NCBI GenBank assembly: GCA_046262015.1
Contig: JBHENN010000084.1
Coordinates: forward strand, 1 to 50,994
Length of the DNA stretch: 50,994 nt
Direction of reading: 5' to 3'
Origin: JBHENN01 sp046262015
Lineage (GTDB): Bacteria > Actinomycetota > CADDZG01 > WHSQ01
Part shown: positions 43,410 through 50,994 of the stretch, in pieces
Layout: each line of letters opens with the position of its first letter
Numbering within the stretch: the first letter of the stretch is position 1
Translations under genes and position numbers: made by a program
The notes under the pieces: model-generated
What the model was told of the DNA's origin: nothing
The model's input: the letters and a program-made list of their open reading frames with translations, nothing else
Database searches by the model: none

Positions 43410-45677
43410 TTACCGGACCGCCGGGGCGTCCCTCTTGCTCAGGGTCAGCAAGCCCCCCAGGGTCAGCAAGGCACCGGCGAGCGCGAGGAGCCGAGAGGGG
43501 TCGTTCGCACCTGTCCGCGGCAAGACGCCCCCGCGCACGTCCGGTACCACGGAGGGAGGCTTGTTGTCGGGCCGGTCGATCTGGCCGGGACCCACCCGGT
43601 TGAAGCGGTTCGTGAGCGTGCACACGAACGTCCGGCCCGCATCCGCCGGAAGGTCCACCGTGAAGGTGCAATCGCCCTCGACCGAGGTCTGGCTCCAGCC
43701 GGCGACGAGATCCTCGGTGACGTTGTAGGTCCCCTCCTCGAGAGGCGTCTCGAAGCGCGCGATGCCCGCTTGGTTCGTGACCCGGACCTCGCCCCCGCGC
43801 GGCGCGCCGGGCCCCGTCAGGCGAACCTTCCACCCCTCCTCCAGCCCGGACGGCAGCGTGATCTTGACTACGCGCGCCTCGGGCGCGCTAAGGACGTTCC
43901 TGAAGAAGACGCCTTCCTTGCACGTGCCGGTCTCGAGGACCGCCGTCTTGGTCTCCTTCTCGACGAAGCCGGCGGCGGTCAGCTCGCGCACCCGATAGGT
44001 CCCGAGAGGAAGGTCGGTCAGGGCGGTGGACAACGAGGTGTCGCCCGGCCCGAACACCAGCGACGCCTGGACCGTGTCGCCGGTCGCGTCGTTCGTCACC
44101 GAGAAGTTGAACACCTGGCTCTCGCCCGCCTGAAGGACGTCGGGGATCGTCTTGCGGATCGTGAGTGTGCCGAACGCGGACGCCGCGATGTCGATCTCGC
44201 CGCGGGCGGTCGCCAGTACCTCGCCCGCGTTCGCGACGGTGGCAACGTCCGCCAGGAGGCCGTCGTCGAGGACCGCGCCTTCGTCCGCGTACACGGTCTT
44301 GGCGAAGGTCACCGTGCCCGGCCCGCTCTGGACCCCGGAGGTCCATGTGACGGGCCCCTCGGTCCTGGTGCCGGGAACGTATCCGCCGCCGAACGAGGAG
44401 CCGGCGACGGCGCCGGTGACCCCGTTCACCGCGAAGCTGAGCCCGTCCCCGGTGATGGTCTCGACGTCGGTGATGACCGCGGTCTCGTGCTCGGCGGGGC
44501 CGGCGTCGGTGGTAAGTGGAGCCACCGCGGAGACGTCCTGGGAGCCCAGCGGGTCCTCTCCCACCACCTGGGAGCTGTAGGTGACGGTCGCATCGTCGCT
44601 GAACACCAGACCGGCGAGGTCGGTGCCCGGGGGCAGGTCGGCGAGGGGGATGCGGGTGATGTTGGTGAAGGTGACCGAGCCGCCGGCGGGCACCTCCTGA
44701 GGACCGCCGAAGTCGGCCGAGCCCAGGGTCCTGATCGGGACGCGGGTCCCCGGCGCGGTTCCGACGTAGATCACGTCGCGCGTGATGTCGGCGATGATCG
44801 GACGCTTCGCCGGGTTCTCGACGACGATGTTCGTCGTCAGCCGGATCCGCCCGGGCACGGCGTCCAGGCGTTCCCACGAAACCGTCACCGTGACCGGTAT
44901 CCCCGCGGCCGTCCCATCGGGGTCACACGTGTCGGCGAACGCGACCGCAGCCGGCGCGACCTCTTTGGTGACGTTCCAACCGAACTCCAGGCCCTGCGTG
45001 GCAGTCATCGTCTTCGTGGCCTTCTGCGGCAGCACCGGCACCGGGATCGAGATCTTCCTCAAGCCGACACCGCCGGGTTCGAGGTCGCTGTTGGCGACGT
45101 ACGACTGCAGCGACGATCCCGGATACAGGACCGACCGCAGCGACAGGCGCTGGTAGTAGTCGTAGACGCACACCGACTCCGGACCCTGGGTCACGGTCAC
45201 GAGCCGGTAGATCGTGGAGTCGGCGCCTCCGAGGCTGGGTCCTCCCTTGACCAACGGCCCGCTCGTGAGGCTGCAGGTGCCGGTCGATAGCGCCGTGTTC
45301 AGCACCGGGATCGAGATGAAGTCGTAGCCCACGATCCCGTCGTCGATGTAGTCGGCTGCGAGAGCGACCGTTGTCAGCGAGTCACCCGGTCCCGGGGACG
45401 CGGTGAAGGTGACGCGGTGCGGTACCAGGTCGAGCTCGTTCCAGTCGGCGGCCAGGTTGCCGGTCGTGTAGAGGTCGTCGGGACAGACGAACGGACCGGT
45501 GGCGGGGAACGTGAGCGGGCCGCCGCGGCACCCTTCGAGGGTCACCTGGGCATCGGTCGGCGCTTGGGCCGAGGCCGTGAGCGCCACGACGCCGCTGCCC
45601 GCTAGCAGCGCCACGACCGCGGCCGCCACCCGCAGAGAGCGCGCTCTCATCCCGGTCCTTACGTGGTGGTTCGCCAT
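43410..45677 (-). CDS. LPXTG-anchored surface protein with repeated beta domains
   Basis: 755 residues from ATG 45677 (GGAGGGG upstream). It has a signal peptide (ending ASAQA), then several extracellular beta domains with paired Cys residues. The C-terminal third contains prealbumin-like/SpaA-type repeats such as FNFSVTNDATGDTV and LPLGTYRVRELTAAGF, with the typical E-box VRE. It ends in a sortase signal: LPRTGAND, a hydrophobic helix and the charged tail SKRDAPAVR. It should be covalently attached to the cell wall by a sortase; none is encoded here. An adhesin or surface-layer role is likely. It converges on the propeller gene across a small hairpin (43384-43396). Confidence 0.88.
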   Translation of the reverse strand: MANHHVRTGMRARSLRVAAAVVALLAGSGVVALTASAQAPTDAQVTLEGCRGGPLTFPATGPFVCPDDLYTTGNLAADWNELDLVPHRVTFTASPGPGDSLTTVALAADYIDDGIVGYDFISIPVLNTALSTGTCSLTSGPLVKGGPSLGGADSTIYRLVTVTQGPESVCVYDYYQRLSLRSVLYPGSSLQSYVANSDLEPGGVGLRKISIPVPVLPQKATKTMTATQGLEFGWNVTKEVAPAAVAFADTCDPDGTAAGIPVTVTVSWERLDAVPGRIRLTTNIVVENPAKRPIIADITRDVIYVGTAPGTRVPIRTLGSADFGGPQEVPAGGSVTFTNITRIPLADLPPGTDLAGLVFSDDATVTYSSQVVGEDPLGSQDVSAVAPLTTDAGPAEHETAVITDVETITGDGLSFAVNGVTGAVAGSSFGGGYVPGTRTEGPVTWTSGVQSGPGTVTFAKTVYADEGAVLDDGLLADVATVANAGEVLATARGEIDIAASAFGTLTIRKTIPDVLQAGESQVFNFSVTNDATGDTVQASLVFGPGDTSLSTALTDLPLGTYRVRELTAAGFVEKETKTAVLETGTCKEGVFFRNVLSAPEARVVKITLPSGLEEGWKVRLTGPGAPRGGEVRVTNQAGIARFETPLEEGTYNVTEDLVAGWSQTSVEGDCTFTVDLPADAGRTFVCTLTNRFNRVGPGQIDRPDNKPPSVVPDVRGGVLPRTGANDPSRLLALAGALLTLGGLLTLSKRDAPAVR

Positions 45678-45838
45678 TGGTCCCCTCCATCTCACCGGCG
45701 ACACCGCCGGCGCTCGTTCTCAACCCCCTGCGGTCCTACGAGGCGCGGCCACGCCGCCACGCTCCGTTGACATTACCCCCTTACCTGGAAGAAACGGGCA
45801 ATCCACCGGGGTCGATCGTCTCCGGCGATACTCACGCG

Positions 45839-46867
45839 GTGGTGCCAGCGGTCGAGGTCGTCGATGCCGGTGGCCGGGACGTGCGGGTCACCAACCCCGG
45901 CAAGGTCTTCTTTCCGCGCTCTGCGGTGACCAAGCTCGAGCTCGTGCGCTACTACCTCGAGGTCGCCGGTGCGTTGCTGAACGCCAACCGGGCCCGGCCT
46001 ACGACGCTCTACAGATGGCCCAACGGGGTGGATGCCCCCGACGACGCGTTCTATCAGAAGCGGGTCCCCGACAAGGGCCGGCCGGAATGGCTGGAGACCG
46101 CGCTGGTGCGCTTTCCGAGTGGGCGTTCCGCCGAGATGCTCGTTCTCGCCGATCCCGCTCATATCGCGTGGGCCGTCAACCTGGGATGCATCGACTTCAA
46201 CCCGTGGCCGGTCCGGAGGGCCGACGTCGACCATCCCGACGAGCTGCGCGTCGATCTCGACCCGACTCCCGGGATCCCCTTCGAGCACGCGCGTGAGGTC
46301 GCTCTCGTCGCACGCGAGGTGCTCGACGAGCATGGGCTGACGGGGTGGCCGAAGTCGTCGGGCAAGCGAGGCATCCACATCTTCGTGCGGATCGAGCCCC
46401 GCTGGGAGTTCACTGAGGTCCGGCGCGCCGCGCTGGCCCTGGCGCGCGAGGTGGAGCGCAGGTGTCCGAGGGCGACCACCGCATGGTGGAAGGAAGAGCG
46501 CGTCGGCGTGTTCGTGGACTACAACCAGAACGCGCGCGACCGAACCATGGCGTCGGCCTACTCGGTGCGCCCGGTGCAGGACGCGCGGGTGTCGTGTCCC
46601 ATCGGTTGGGATGAGGTGGCAGACCTCGAACCGGAAGCGCTTACGGTCGCGACCGTGCCCGAACGCTTACGAGCTCGGGGCGACCCTCAGGCCGCGATCG
46701 ACGCGCACGCGGGATCGATCGAGTCCCTGCGCGAGCTCGCTCAGCGGGACCAGCGTGAGGGTCTCGGGGACGCGCCGTGGCCTCCTCATTTCCCCAAGGC
46801 GAAGGACGAACCGCCCCGCGTCATGCCGTCGCGACGGCGCGCTCAGCCGGACGACGACGCGAGCTGA
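45839..46867 (+). CDS. ligD: LigD-type primase-polymerase (PolDom)
   Basis: About 342 residues from GTG 45839; the frame is open further upstream, but no ribosome binding site decides the start. It is a stand-alone polymerase domain of bacterial non-homologous end joining. It shows VRVTNPGKVFFP at the N-terminus, WPNGVDAPDDAFYQKRVPD, the catalytic DLDPTPG metal motif, WPKSSGKRGIHIFVRI with the second-site His, and the VFVDYNQNARDRTMASAYSVRP block. It fills DNA ends with ribo- or deoxynucleotides. It converges with and overlaps the ligase gene by 25 bases; the two together replace a fused LigD. Ku is not in the window. Confidence 0.93.
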   Translation: MVPAVEVVDAGGRDVRVTNPGKVFFPRSAVTKLELVRYYLEVAGALLNANRARPTTLYRWPNGVDAPDDAFYQKRVPDKGRPEWLETALVRFPSGRSAEMLVLADPAHIAWAVNLGCIDFNPWPVRRADVDHPDELRVDLDPTPGIPFEHAREVALVAREVLDEHGLTGWPKSSGKRGIHIFVRIEPRWEFTEVRRAALALAREVERRCPRATTAWWKEERVGVFVDYNQNARDRTMASAYSVRPVQDARVSCPIGWDEVADLEPEALTVATVPERLRARGDPQAAIDAHAGSIESLRELAQRDQREGLGDAPWPPHFPKAKDEPPRVMPSRRRAQPDDDAS

Positions 46868-47919
46868 TCGAACGTGCAACTGCGCGGGTCGCGGTCGTCG
46901 CGCCAGCGCACGAAGGTGGCGGCGTGACGGAAGCGGTCTCCCTGGAGATAGTCGAAGCGCACCTCGCACACCAGCCGAGGTTCCAGCGGGGTCCACTCGG
47001 ACGCGGTCGCCGCGGCCCACCGGCTCGGGCCTCCCGGTGTTCGGCCCGTGCCGAAGCTGGTCCCTCCCTCAAGCTCCCTCAGCTGCTCGAGCAACGCGCG
47101 CCGCTCCTTAGCCTTGAAGGACGACGTGTGCCCGACGTAGTGGAGCACTCCACCGGAGTCGTACAACCCGAGGAGCAGCGACCCCACACCGTCACCCGTC
47201 TTGGAGAGCCGGTAGCCGCCGACCACGCAATCCGCAGAGCGATGGTGCTTGAACTTCACCATCGCGCGGTCGCCGGGCCGGTAGAGGAGGTCGCGACGCT
47301 TGACGATCAAGCCGTCCAGCCCGATGTCCTCGAACCGGTCGAACCACACCATCGCCAGATCCGGCTCGTCGGTCTGCGGAGTCAGGTGGACCCGAGAGCC
47401 CCGGTCGCGCCCGAACAGGGCGGTCGCCTTCGCACGCCGCGCCTTGCGAGCGGTCGTGCGATCGAGAGGCATCGCTCGCCCGTCGAGCTCCGCGGCCAGC
47501 CGGGCGCGCCGCTCCTCCAACGGCCGCGTCGTGAGGTCGTCGTCCCCGAGGGCGAGCACGTCGAAAGCGACGAAGCTTCCCGGCGTCTCGGCCGCGAGCT
47601 TCTCGATGCGCGACCGCGCGGGGTGGATGCGCTGCAACAGCGCCCCGAAGTCGAGACCCTCGGCCCCCGGCACGACGACCTCGCCGTCGATCACGCAGCG
47701 GGGCGGAAGGGCGGCCGCCAGCGTGGGGACGAGCTCCGGGAAGTACCGCTCCAGAGCCTTGCCGTCGCGGCTCCCGACGTGGATCTCGTCGCCGTCACGG
47801 AACACGATCGCGCGGAAGCCGTCCCATTTCGGCTCGTAGAGCCATCCCTCGCCGCGCGGCATCTGATCGTTGATCTTGGCGAGCATCGGCGAGACGGGTG
47901 GCATGACGGGCAGGTCCAT
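46843..47919 (-). CDS. ATP-dependent DNA ligase (LigC/LigD-ligase type)
   Basis: 358 residues. The adenylation motif is EPKWDGFRA with the nucleotide-acceptor Lys at 31. Further ligase motifs are SRDGKALERYFPEL (motif Ia region), CVIDGEVVVPG (III), the GLIVKRRDLLYRPG block (IV) and MVKFKHHRSADCVVGG (V). An OB-fold domain follows to the end. The protein has only ligase and OB domains, the size of mycobacterial LigC or the LigD ligase module. Its arrangement opposite the polymerase gene supports a role in end joining or gap repair. Confidence 0.94.
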   Translation of the reverse strand: MDLPVMPPVSPMLAKINDQMPRGEGWLYEPKWDGFRAIVFRDGDEIHVGSRDGKALERYFPELVPTLAAALPPRCVIDGEVVVPGAEGLDFGALLQRIHPARSRIEKLAAETPGSFVAFDVLALGDDDLTTRPLEERRARLAAELDGRAMPLDRTTARKARRAKATALFGRDRGSRVHLTPQTDEPDLAMVWFDRFEDIGLDGLIVKRRDLLYRPGDRAMVKFKHHRSADCVVGGYRLSKTGDGVGSLLLGLYDSGGVLHYVGHTSSFKAKERRALLEQLRELEGGTSFGTGRTPGGPSRWAAATASEWTPLEPRLVCEVRFDYLQGDRFRHAATFVRWRDDRDPRSCTFDQLASSSG

Positions 47920-47953
47920 GGCCGCATCATCCCAGCCCTAGGCTCCCCTGAAG

Positions 47954-49003
47954 ATGGCACTGACGAACGCGGCGATCGCGGAGCTCCTCGCCCTTGAAGC
48001 CGAGAAGCACACGGGGAACAAGGAGAGAGCCGCGCGGCGAGGCGCGCGCGCCGCTCTCATGTGGCCCGACGAGCTCGCCGAAACGCTTGCGCGCGGAGGC
48101 ACGCTCGAGGACCTGCGTGCCGTGGGGCCGTGGATCTCGGGCTTGATCGAGTCGTGGATCGCCGACCCGCCCGAGCTCGTCGCTCCTCCGGATATCAGGC
48201 GGGACTTCCGCTCGTTCGCGTCGGCGCGCGCGCGTCTTGCAGCGGCGCCGGCCGAAAAGAGCGAGTTGCGCGGCGACCTCCAGATGCACAGCCTCTACAG
48301 CGACGGCACGTGCACGATCGCGGAGATGGCCGAGCATTGCATCGGCCTCGGTTACTCGTACCTCGCGATCACCGACCACTCGCAAGGACTCAAGATCGCC
48401 GGAGGGATGGACGAGGACGCCCTCGCGCGCCAAGCGGACGAGGTACGCGCTCTGAACGAGGAGCTCGAGGGCCGCTTCGAGGTCCTTCATTCCCTCGAGA
48501 TGAACCTCAGCCCCGCCGGCGAGGGAGACATGGAGCCGAGCGCTCTGGCCGGACTTGACCTGGTGCTGGGTTCGTTCCACTCACAGCTGCGCACCAAGGA
48601 CGACCAGACCGACCGGTACCTCGCCGCGCTCGCCAACCCCGACATCCAGGTGCTCGGCCATCCCCGCGGCCGACAGTGGAACTTCCGGCTCGGGCTGACC
48701 GCGGACTGGCCGCGCGTCTTCGCGGCTGCTCATGCCGCGGACAAGGCCGTGGAGATAGACGCGCACCCGAACCGCCAAGACCTCAACGTAGAGCTGCTAC
48801 AGATCGCGCGCGATGCCGGCACGCGCATCTCGATCGGGACCGACGCGCATTACCCGTTCGAGCTGCTGTTCATCGACCTGGGGCTGGCCGCCGCGCTCGA
48901 AGCGGGGATCCCGCGGGACCGGATCCTGAACCTCATGCCGGCGGACGAGCTCAAGCGGTGGGCCGGGGACGTGAGGGCCCGGGCCCGGGTAGCGGGGGCC
49001 TAG
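47954..49003 (+). CDS. PHP-domain phosphoesterase with PolX-like HhH N-terminus
   Basis: 349 residues. Residues 1-95 look like the helix-hairpin-helix region of family X polymerases (NAAIAELLALEAEKHTGN, GGTLEDLRAVGPWISGLIESW). Residues 105-345 form a PHP domain with a full metal set: DLQMHSLYSDG, AITDHS, LEMNL, GSFHSQ, LGHPRGR, EIDAHPNR and TDAHYP. The nucleotidyltransferase domain that normally sits between these two in bacterial PolX is missing. A 3'-exonuclease or phosphoesterase role in DNA repair is likely, given the polymerase and ligase next door. Confidence 0.88.
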   Translation: MALTNAAIAELLALEAEKHTGNKERAARRGARAALMWPDELAETLARGGTLEDLRAVGPWISGLIESWIADPPELVAPPDIRRDFRSFASARARLAAAPAEKSELRGDLQMHSLYSDGTCTIAEMAEHCIGLGYSYLAITDHSQGLKIAGGMDEDALARQADEVRALNEELEGRFEVLHSLEMNLSPAGEGDMEPSALAGLDLVLGSFHSQLRTKDDQTDRYLAALANPDIQVLGHPRGRQWNFRLGLTADWPRVFAAAHAADKAVEIDAHPNRQDLNVELLQIARDAGTRISIGTDAHYPFELLFIDLGLAAALEAGIPRDRILNLMPADELKRWAGDVRARARVAGA

Positions 49004-49611
49004 TCGCGCCGGTCGCGGCCGACGAACCGCCACGCGCTGGGCAGTGCACCCGCCGCGAGCAGCACCTTGAGGATGTCGCCGACCACGAACGGATAGAGCC
49101 CGAAGTCGAGCGCGTCGTCGTACTTGTCCACCGCTCCGACGAGGGGCACGTTGAGGGCGTTCGCGAGCCATAGCACGCCGAGCGTGAAGATGATGATCTC
49201 GCCGATGACCATGGCGCCGATCGCGCTTCCGATGGACCGGTCCCAGCCTTGCTGAGCGAGATGGCCGATGACGGCCGCGGCGACGACGAAGCCCCACAGG
49301 TAGCCACCGGTGGCCGAGGATGCGTACAACAGCTCGACCCCATGCTGGCCGTCTGCGAAGAAGGGCAATCCCACCGCTCCTTCGACGAGGTAGAGACCGA
49401 CGGAGGCGACGCCCCGCACGGTCCCCAACGAGGCCGCCACGAGCAAGACTCCGAGGGTCTGGCCAGTGATCGGCACCGGGGTGAACGGCAGCCGGATCGA
49501 TAGCTGCGCCAGCCCCGCGATCAAGAGGCTCCCGGCGACGATGAAGGCGACGTCGACGATCCACCCGGCCCGGATCCGGACGGGTCTTATCTCTTGTGCC
49601 AGCGTGCTCAT
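49000..49611 (-). CDS. bioY: Biotin transporter substrate-binding subunit BioY
   Basis: 203 residues from ATG 49611 with GAGGTG 8 bases upstream. Six hydrophobic helices carry the BioY signature: PFTPVPITGQTLGVLLVAASLG, VGLYLVEGAVGLPFFA, SSATGGYLWGFVVAA and the Asp-containing FVVGDILKVLLAAGALP near the C-terminus. It is the S component of an ECF transporter for biotin. No BioM or BioN lies next to it, so it either works alone or uses a shared energising module. Its stop overlaps the end of the PHP gene by four bases. Confidence 0.94.
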   Translation of the reverse strand: MSTLAQEIRPVRIRAGWIVDVAFIVAGSLLIAGLAQLSIRLPFTPVPITGQTLGVLLVAASLGTVRGVASVGLYLVEGAVGLPFFADGQHGVELLYASSATGGYLWGFVVAAAVIGHLAQQGWDRSIGSAIGAMVIGEIIIFTLGVLWLANALNVPLVGAVDKYDDALDFGLYPFVVGDILKVLLAAGALPSAWRFVGRDRRD

Positions 49612-49703
49612 GGCTCGCACCTCGCTCGATCCGACAGCCCTCGGTGGCGGCGAGAGCATACCGAGCGCCTCGAGCCTAGGTTTATCCTCGTTGGGCTCGT
49701 CCC

Positions 49704-49778
49704 GGCGGCGTGGCCGAGTGGCTTAGGCAAGGGACTGCAAATCCCTGCACAGCGGTTCGATTCCGCTCGCCGCCTCCA
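49704..49778 (+). tRNA. tRNA-Cys (GCA)
   Basis: A complete cloverleaf: acceptor GGCGGCG/CGCCGCC, anticodon stem AGGGA/TCCCT with loop CTGCAAA (anticodon GCA), and T-arm AGCGG-TTCGATT-CCGCT. Discriminator T and CCA are encoded. Confidence 0.96.
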
Positions 49779-49861
49779 CTGTGCGGCCCGGTGGGGTGCC
49801 TCCGGCCCGGCCGTCCGGGCCCCCGCCGGTGGCCCCGCGCGGTCGGTTAGATTCGACCGAC

Positions 49862-49936
49862 GGGGCGTTAGCTCAGCGGGAGAGCACTTGCTCGACAAGC
49901 AAGGGGTCACTGGTTCAATCCCAGTACGCCCCACCA
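49862..49936 (+). tRNA. tRNA-Val (GAC)
   Basis: A complete cloverleaf: acceptor GGGGCGT/ACGCCCC, D-stem GCTC/GAGC, anticodon stem CTTGC/GCAAG with loop TCGACAA (anticodon GAC), and T-arm ACTGG-TTCAATC-CCAGT. CCA is encoded. It is followed by a T-run block (GGGCCTTTTT near 49958-49967) like the one after the tRNA-Gly remnant. Confidence 0.96.
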
Positions 49937-49990
49937 GTAAAGGTGCTGGTCAGAGGGCCTTTTTCAGCCCTTCACCGATCGTCTGAACCC

Positions 49991-50019
49991 GGCCGTGCAG
50001 CGGCCGTGCAGCACATATG
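49991..50019. repeat. Tandem GGCCGTGCAGC repeats downstream of tRNA-Val
   Basis: GGCCGTGCAGC is present twice in a row (49991-50001 and 50002-50012), followed after a few bases by a third TGCAGC at 50019 or just beyond. Short direct repeats beside a tRNA 3' end could be arm-type integrase sites, but no integrase gene is visible. Confidence 0.4.
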
Positions 50020-50031
50020 CAGCAGGATTTT

Positions 50032-50190
50032 TCAGAGCCGTCGCTCGCGGGCATCGTTCGGGCCCTTCGTTCGGCGCTCCTCGCGCTCGCAGTCCTTGCA
50101 CACCGGACGACGTCCATCCCACCATCCGGGGTGACGCCGGAACCCCGTTAAGGCTTTCCGCTTGCCGCACTTCCGGCAGCGTTTCGTCAC
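50032..50190 (-). CDS. Tiny zinc-finger protein
   Basis: 52 residues from GTG 50190, which overlaps the previous stop (GTGA). Two CxxC pairs are present (RCRKCGKRK near the start and VCKDCEREER in the second half), separated by a basic aromatic stretch (RRHPGWWDGRRP). This is the pattern of small phage or mobile-element zinc proteins, sometimes related to HNH nucleases but without HNH residues. It ends about 95 bases from the tRNA-Val 3' end. Confidence 0.65.
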   Translation of the reverse strand: MTKRCRKCGKRKALTGFRRHPGWWDGRRPVCKDCEREERRTKGPNDARERRL

Positions 50191-50714
50191 GGAGAAGGCA
50201 TCGACAGGACTTCCCACGGATCCCCTTGCATGAAGCGCTCGATCAGCGGCCACACGGTCCCGCTCGTCGGTGGATACCTCGCGTCAAGGGCTCGGTTCTC
50301 CTCGAGGAGGGCTTCCCACGACAGGCCCTTCTCGCTGAGCGCCAGGCCTTCCTCCCACTTCTTGTTCATCAGCTCCTCCGGCGGCAGGAACGCGTCAGAC
50401 AGCGCCAGGAGCGCCGTGTAGTCGGGCGTCTGGATCAGGGCCTCGCACCATGCGTCGCCCGTCGCTTCGTTGAATCGCAGCGCCACCTCAACCCCGGCCC
50501 ACTCGTCGATCTGGTCCACGAGCGCGTCACGTATGAGGCCCTCTTTCGCGCTCAGGACTAGGAACTCCTCGAGCAGGCGCCCCAGCTCGGCGACGTTGTC
50601 CTCGCCGATCATGAGGTCGTAGCCGCGCGCCTCTAGATCGAACCTCGCTCGGAACCTTTCTCGCAGCTCGGCCAGGTAACGCTCGTCGGTGTCGTCGAAG
50701 ACGATGCGCGCCAT
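50187..50714 (-). CDS. Acidic helical protein of unknown function (mobile-element-like)
   Basis: 175 residues from ATG 50714 (GAGGCGAGAG upstream), overlapping the preceding gene by one base. It is soluble and mainly helical, rich in Glu, Leu and Asp, with no signal peptide or known motif; the middle reads LIRDALVDQIDEWAGVEVALRF. Its size, tight packing with tiny zinc proteins and position behind a tRNA suggest a phage or island gene. I cannot assign a function. Confidence 0.7.
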   Translation of the reverse strand: MARIVFDDTDERYLAELRERFRARFDLEARGYDLMIGEDNVAELGRLLEEFLVLSAKEGLIRDALVDQIDEWAGVEVALRFNEATGDAWCEALIQTPDYTALLALSDAFLPPEELMNKKWEEGLALSEKGLSWEALLEENRALDARYPPTSGTVWPLIERFMQGDPWEVLSMPSP

Positions 50715-50923
50715 CAGCTCTCGCCTCGGAGGGCGCGCAGCTCGTCGTCGAGAGGGTCGTCGTCGACTGGCACCACCAGCCGGGGGAGCAAGCGCCCGTC
50801 GCAGCATGAATGGGCATCGGCCCAGCTTTCGTGGACGAGCTCGCAGGTGGCGCACATGAAGTAGCGCCATTCGCTGAGAGGGCCGTTCGGGTCGCGCTCG
50901 GGGTCGAGCGGGCGGAAGTCCAT
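50714..50923 (-). CDS. Small cysteine-containing protein (mobile-element-like)
   Basis: 69 residues. The Cys set FMCATC and HSCCDGR, with two nearby His residues (VHESW, AHSC), suggests a zinc site. The C-terminus is acidic (DDDPLDDELRAL). It is coupled to the next gene by a TGATG overlap. No family recognised. Confidence 0.65.
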   Translation of the reverse strand: MDFRPLDPERDPNGPLSEWRYFMCATCELVHESWADAHSCCDGRLLPRLVVPVDDDPLDDELRALRGES

Positions 50924-50926
50924 CTT

Positions 50927-50994
50927 CTACGACGCGTTCGTGGCTTTTACGAAGCTCCGATCGAGAGCCTCGACCAGCTCGGCGTCACCGTGCG
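50927..50994 (-). CDS. C-terminus of a further small gene, cut by the window edge
   Basis: The last 21 codons of a minus-strand frame ending ALDRSFVKATNAS and TAG at 50927-50929 are visible, three bases before the next gene's ATG. Tight spacing matches the rest of this cluster. Too little is present to assign. Confidence 0.45.
   Translation of the reverse strand, partial: HGDAELVEALDRSFVKATNAS

Overview
The window is GC-rich bacterial chromosome that reads as Actinomycetota. The indicators are a SARP-type regulator, a mycothiol-dependent-enzyme family protein, a DivIVA protein, a DUF6636-type secreted protein, an IdeR/DtxR-like iron box, an HTTM protein pair, an LPXTG surface protein and a split LigD-type repair set. 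I cannot place it below phylum. Many genes start with GTG or TTG, and stop/start overlaps of 1-4 bases are very common, so most clusters look translationally coupled.

Layout. (1) 1-3.1 kb: an OmpR-family two-component system and a divergent lipoprotein around tandem TTCAGC repeats. This block is visibly less GC-rich than the rest and ends at a 3' fragment of a tRNA-Gly gene, as expected for the far end of an integrated island. (2) 3.2-8.2 kb: four end-to-end coupled genes behind an IdeR-like box: an acidic helical lipoprotein, an FTR1 iron permease, a hydantoinase/oxoprolinase-like ASKHA protein and a membrane-anchored helical protein. This is a candidate iron-uptake system that I do not recognise as described. 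(3) 9.4-18.0 kb: a branched-chain amino acid operon on the minus strand, with promoter, leader peptide, attenuator, a small unknown gene, ilvB, ilvN, ilvC, leuA, leuC, leuD, leuB and a free-standing LeuA/CimA regulatory domain. ilvD follows at 18.5 kb on the plus strand. leuB is short at its C-terminus exactly where the free regulatory domain begins.

(4) 20-31 kb: yceI, a zinc-ribbon protein, a secreted coiled-coil protein, pheA, a PAS/GAF histidine kinase with a truncated response regulator and an IS3 remnant at its 5' side, a lysyl-oxidase-family protein, a CPBP protease, an SDR, an HTTM pair and a CrtI-like oxidoreductase. (5) 31.4-39.6 kb: a signalling block. A membrane protein with what looks like a circularly permuted cupredoxin domain precedes a fused PP2C-phosphatase/RsbW-like kinase, two STAS antagonists and a conserved unknown protein. 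A SARP/AAA/TPR regulator is divergent. CGTTACG heptamer pairs lie at both edges of the sensor gene. (6) 39.6-45.7 kb: an MDMPI-family protein, a DivIVA-like protein, a membrane protein with a predicted extracellular propeller and no usable start codon, and an LPXTG surface protein. (7) 45.8-49.6 kb: LigD-type polymerase, ATP-dependent ligase, a PHP protein with PolX-like N-terminus, and BioY. (8) 49.7-51 kb: tRNA-Cys, tRNA-Val, then a run of tiny overlapping minus-strand genes that resembles the start of a mobile element.

No rRNA, CRISPR array, complete insertion sequence or integrase is visible. All functions come from reading motifs and gene order; no database search was possible.
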